Shown here one piece after another: positions 60,752-64,000 of a stretch of DNA of 64,000 nt. Source of the stretch: Limnomonas spitsbergensis (lineage: Eukaryota; Chlorophyta; Chlorophyceae; Chlamydomonadales); the NCBI GenBank assembly GCA_037349105.1, contig JAYJMM010000116.1, forward strand, positions 1,364,001 to 1,428,000, read 5' to 3'. The translations under genes and the position numbers were made by a program. Below the pieces are notes generated by a model. That model had not been told where the DNA came from. It searched no databases and saw nothing but the letters and a program-made list of their open reading frames with translations. Numbering within the stretch: the first letter of the stretch is position 1; each line of letters begins with the position of its first letter.

Positions 60752-63320
60752 TTTCTCAACCCTGCGCTCCACTGTCTCCGCAACCAGCCTTCGCCTGTCG
60801 CTGCTCCACCAATGCTTCAATAGGGAGGATGCAACCACAGGGGCCCGCTGGGTGGCATTGCTCCCCGCAACCTGCCACAGGAGGGGTTTATGGTTTAGGT
60901 GCAGGGCCTGCTGGGTGGTATTGCTCCCGACAACCTGCCACAGGAGGGGTTTAGGGTTTAGGTGCAGGGCCTGCTGGGTGGGATTGCTCCCGACAACCTG
61001 CCACAGGAAGGGTTAAGGGTTAAGGTTCAGGGCCTGCTGGGTGGGATTGCTCCCCGCAACCTGCCACTGGAAGGGTTTAGGGTTTAGGTTCAGGGCCTGC
61101 TGGGTGGTATTGCTCCCTACAACCTGCCACAGGAGGGGTTTAGGTATTAGGTTCAGGGCCTGCTGGGTGGTATTGCTCCCGACAACCTGCCACAGGAGGG
61201 GTTTAGGGTTTAGGTTCAGGGCCCGCTGGGTGGCATTGCTCCCCGCAACCTGCCACAGGAAGGGTTTATGGTTTAGGTGCAGGGCATGCTGGGTGGTATT
61301 GCTCCCCGCAACCTGCCACAGGAGGGGTTTAGGGTTTAGGTTCAGGGCCTACTGGGTGGGATTGCTCCCGACAACCTGCCACAGGAAGGGTTAGGGTTTA
61401 GGTTCAGGGCCTGCTGGGTGGTATTGCTCCCCGCAACCTGCCACAGGAAGGGTTTAGGGTTTAGGTCCAGGGCCTGCTGGGTGACATTGCTCCCCACAAC
61501 CTGCCACAGGAAGGGTTTAGGGTTTAGGTTCAGGGCCCGCTGGGTGGCATTGCTCCCCGCAACCTGCCACAGGAAGGGTTTAGGGTGTAGGTTCAGGGCC
61601 TGCTGGGTGACATTGCTCCCCACAACCTGCCACAGGAAGGGTTTAGGGTTTAGGTCCAGGGCCTGCTGGGTGGCATTGCTCCCCGCAACCTGCCACAGGA
61701 AGGGTTTAGGGTGTAGGTTCAGGGTCTGCTGGATGGAATTGCCCCTTATAACCTGCAACAGGGAAGAAACGCAACACGCTCACGAGCCGGCCGGTTGAGG
61801 GTGCAGGGTTTGGGGTTCAGGGCTGAGAGTGGAGCCTGACCCACCTTCTGATGCACCTTCACTGTGTTGGCAAGGCTCTCCCCGCCACCGCCACCCTTCA
61901 GCAGCTCCATGACGTGCAAGGCCTCAACTGCCAACATGCCCCTACCACCCGAGGGGGGAGACGTGGGCGAGGAAGGGGCCAGAAATGATTGTCGTGACAA
62001 TGGGAAGCAGTCCTGCTGAAAGCATGTACAACAACAGGACACAACAGCTTTTCTACAGCAATAGGATGTAACAGCTTGTGTACAGCAACAAGACACAATA
62101 GCTTTTGAAAACATAGGCACACACCACTTTTGTACAACAAAAGGAAACAGGACACCTTTGACATGTACTGCCAGCCTTTCAGGGGTGCATACAGTGAATG
62201 TGGCATTGGAAACAGTGGTGTTGCTAAGGGTGGTGTTGCTAAGGGTGGTGTTGCTAAGGGTGTTGTTGCTAAGGGTGTTGTTGCTAAGGGTGGTGTTGCT
62301 AAGGGTGGTGTTGCTAAGGGTGGTGTTGCTAAGGGTGATGTTGCTAAGGGTGTTGTTGCTAAGGGTGTTGTTGCTAAGGGTGGTGTTGCTAAGGGTGGTG
62401 TTGCTAAGGGTGGTGTTGCTAAGGGTGGTATTGCTAAGGGTGGTGTTGCTAAGGGTGGTGTTGCTAAGGGTGGTATTGCTAATGGTGGTGTTGCTAAGGG
62501 TGGTGTTGCTAAGGGTGGTGTTGCTAAGGGTGGTGTTGCTAAGGGTGGTGTTGCTAAGGGTGGTGTTGCTAAGGGTGGTGTTGCTAAGGGTGGTGTTGCT
62601 AAGGGTGGTGTTGCTAAGGGTGGTGTTGCTAAGGGTGGTGTTGCTAAGGGTGGTGTTGCTAAGGGTGGTGTTGCTAAGGGTGGTATTGCTAAGGGTGGTG
62701 TTGCTATGGGTGGTGTTGCTAAGGGTGGTGTTGCTAAGGGTGTTGTTGCTAAGGGTGGTATTGCTAAGGGTGGTGTTGCTAAGGGTGGTGTTGCTAAGGG
62801 TGGTGTTGCTAAAAGTGGTGTTGCTAAAAGTGGTGTTGCTAAAAGTGGTGTTGCTAAAAGTGGTGTTGCTAAGGGTGGTGCTGCTAAGGGTGGTGTTGCT
62901 AAGGGTGGTGTTGCTAAGGGTGGTGTTGCTAAGGGTGGTGTTGCTAAGGGTGGTGTTGCTAAACGTGGTGTTGCTAAGGGTGGTATTGCTAAAAGTGGTG
63001 TTGCTAAAAGTGGTGTTGCTAAAAGTGGTGTTGCTAAAAGTGGTGTTGCTAAAAGTGGTGTTGCTAAAAGTGGTGTTGCTAAAAGTGGGTGTTGCAAACA
63101 GTAAATGTGGCATAAGCCTACAACCCTTTGAGCCTGTGTGCTTGACTCCCCTCTTTCTCTCCCACCCAACCTGCACATACACCCAAGCCTCCCTCCAGCC
63201 CTGCACACGCACCTGGGTATGCGGTGCTTGATTCTTGCATCCCTAAAGCGAGGGTCGCTGAACCAGGTGGAGCTGAATACATGGAGGCACTGCAGCCCTA
63301 AGTACTCCACAGGCACACAC
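60752..63320 (-). CDS. Unrecognised gene, three internal exons (partial)
   Basis: Exons 63213-63320, 61845-61941 and 60752-60871 (minus strand) are open, GT-AG bounded, and join in phase (2, then 0). They read VPVEYLGLQCLHVFSSTWFS, DPRFRDARIKHRIPR, then GMLAVEALHVMELLKGGGGG, ESLANTVKVHQK, then VAGSNATQRAPVVASSLLKH, WWSSDRRRLVAETVERRVEK. I do not recognise the family; the composition is that of an ordinary soluble, helix-rich protein. The 5' end lies upstream beyond 63.4 kb and probably outside the window. A downstream open segment at 60306-60593 (FQVDMDSVLDAVG, QTIVYLDCLVALHP) might be the last exon, but its acceptor is unclear. All three flanking introns hold minisatellites, two of them copies of exon starts. 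Confidence 0.6.
60838..61757. repeat. 63-bp minisatellite copying an exon start and acceptor
   Basis: About 15 units, all 63 bp except one of 62. On the gene strand each has CCTTCCTGTGGCAG|GTTGCG, AGCAATGCCACCCAGCAG, and a CCTAAACCCTAAACC telomere-like spacer. The copy at the low-coordinate end continues into the open exon 60752-60871; the rest are acceptor plus the first ~28 nt of that exon. The 63-bp length keeps frame, so upstream acceptors could add 21-residue units. Confidence 0.93.
62205..63100. repeat. 15-bp satellite (GTTGCTAAGGGTGGT)
   Basis: About 59 units of 15 bp with variants AAAAGTGGT, GTTGTTGCTAA and GGTATTGCTAA in runs, located in the intron between 61941 and 63213. It is open in several frames on both strands (GVAKG on plus, LATPP or SNTTL on minus), which follows from the triplet multiple and the lack of stops. 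Confidence 0.96.
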
Positions 63321-63407
63321 CTGCAGGGCAGGAGAGGGGGGGGGGGGTATTATAGGACTCCAGGGGGACAGCAGGCTTAAAAAAGTATTGCCCACTAGTC
63401 CATACAG

Positions 63408-63925
63408 CGGCCCTCAGGATTCCACAGGGGTACGGCAGTGAGGCCAGATGCCCAGGAGGCATCCAGGTTCCACCTTCGCCAAATTGGCAAAGCTGCGGCC
63501 CTCAGGATTCCACAGGGGTACGGCAGTGAGGCCAGATGCCTAGGAGGCATCCAGGTTCCACCTTCGCCAAATTGGCAAAGCTGCGGCCCTCAGGATTCCA
63601 CAGGGGTACGGCAGTGAGGCCAGATGCCCAGGAGGCATCCAAGTTCCACCTTTGCCAAATTGGCAAAGCTGCGGCCCTCAGGATTCCACAGGGGTACGGC
63701 AGTGAGGCCAGATGCCCAGGAGGCATCCAGGTTCCACCTTCGCCAAATTGGCAAAGCTGCGGCCCTCAGGATTCCACAGGGGTACGGCAGTGAGGCCAGA
63801 TGCCCAGGAGGCATCCAGGTTCCACCTTCGCCAAATTGGCAAAGCTGCGGCCCTCAGGATTCCACAGGGGTACGGCAGTGAGGCCAGATGCCCAGGAGGC
63901 ATCCAGGTTCCACCCTACACAGAAT
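63408..63925. repeat. 88-bp tandem repeat derived from an exon start
   Basis: Six units of 88 bp (starts near 63410, 63498, 63586, 63674, 63762, 63850), nearly identical, with GCGGCCCTCAGGATTCCACA and CGCCAAATTGGCAAAGC. On the minus strand CCTGTGGAATCCTGAGGGCC parallels CCTGTGGAGTACTTAGGGCT at the start of exon 63213-63320. A further, closer copy lies at 63935-63960. Confidence 0.9.
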
Positions 63926-64000
63926 GGACAGAGCTGTAGCCCTAAGCACTCCACAGGGTTGTGTCTGCCAGGCCAGAGAGGGAGAGGCATCAGGAATCAA

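Noticed and set aside
62130..63316. Long GVAKG, LLRVV and LATPP open frames
   Set aside because: By-products of a 15-bp tandem repeat; no splice or start context.

Overview
The window looks like nuclear DNA of a green alga. Two chlorophyll a/b-binding light-harvesting genes, short spliceosomal introns with GTGAGT/GTAAG donors and pyrimidine-CAG acceptors, moderate GC and TTTAGGG-like (plant-type) telomeric motifs inside repeats all point that way. A prasinophyte such as a Pyramimonadales member would fit, but this is inference and no marker gene settles it. All genes are split, so I rebuilt them exon by exon and used reading-phase agreement across each junction as the main test.

Layout. 1-762 (-): 5' exons of a light-harvesting (LHC) gene that runs off the left edge. 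2544-4698 (-): a complete seven-exon LHC gene with the same intron phases. 6238-11460 (-): a four-exon two-repeat MYB factor with an acidic tail. 13.4-16.3 kb: MITEs and a SINE. 16359-17843 (+): a glutathione S-transferase-like gene with two frameshifts. 22776-28344 (+): an unrecognised six-exon gene. 29394-43978 (-): a nine-exon WD40 gene matching CSA/ERCC8 (transcription-coupled repair), whose introns hold about 3 kb of a 31-bp satellite and about 4 kb of a 30/60-bp satellite. 43979-49324: gene-poor, with MITE and SINE copies. 49325-57074 (+): a polyQ, proline-rich, coiled-coil gene. 58.6-60.2 kb: SINE and tail-element cluster. 60752-63320 (-): at least three phase-consistent exons of an unrecognised gene, with minisatellites in and around it.

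The most unusual feature is how tandem repeats and transposon insertions sit relative to splice sites. In the MYB, CSA, coiled-coil and 60-63 kb genes, short tandem arrays are built from the exon-intron junction itself, so the donor or acceptor and a little exon are amplified 3 to about 15 times. Three unrelated insertions (a short SINE-tail element in the LHC gene, a hAT-like MITE in the 22.8-kb gene, a 610-bp hAT-like element in CSA) have target-site duplications that span a splice junction. Together these suggest a genome where tandem duplication and transposition keep creating or copying splice sites, resembling the AGGT-duplication and introner models of intron gain.

The genes have separate roles (light harvesting, transcription, repair) and no operon-like relation is expected. 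Long open frames inside arrays are by-products of unit length and are not treated as genes.
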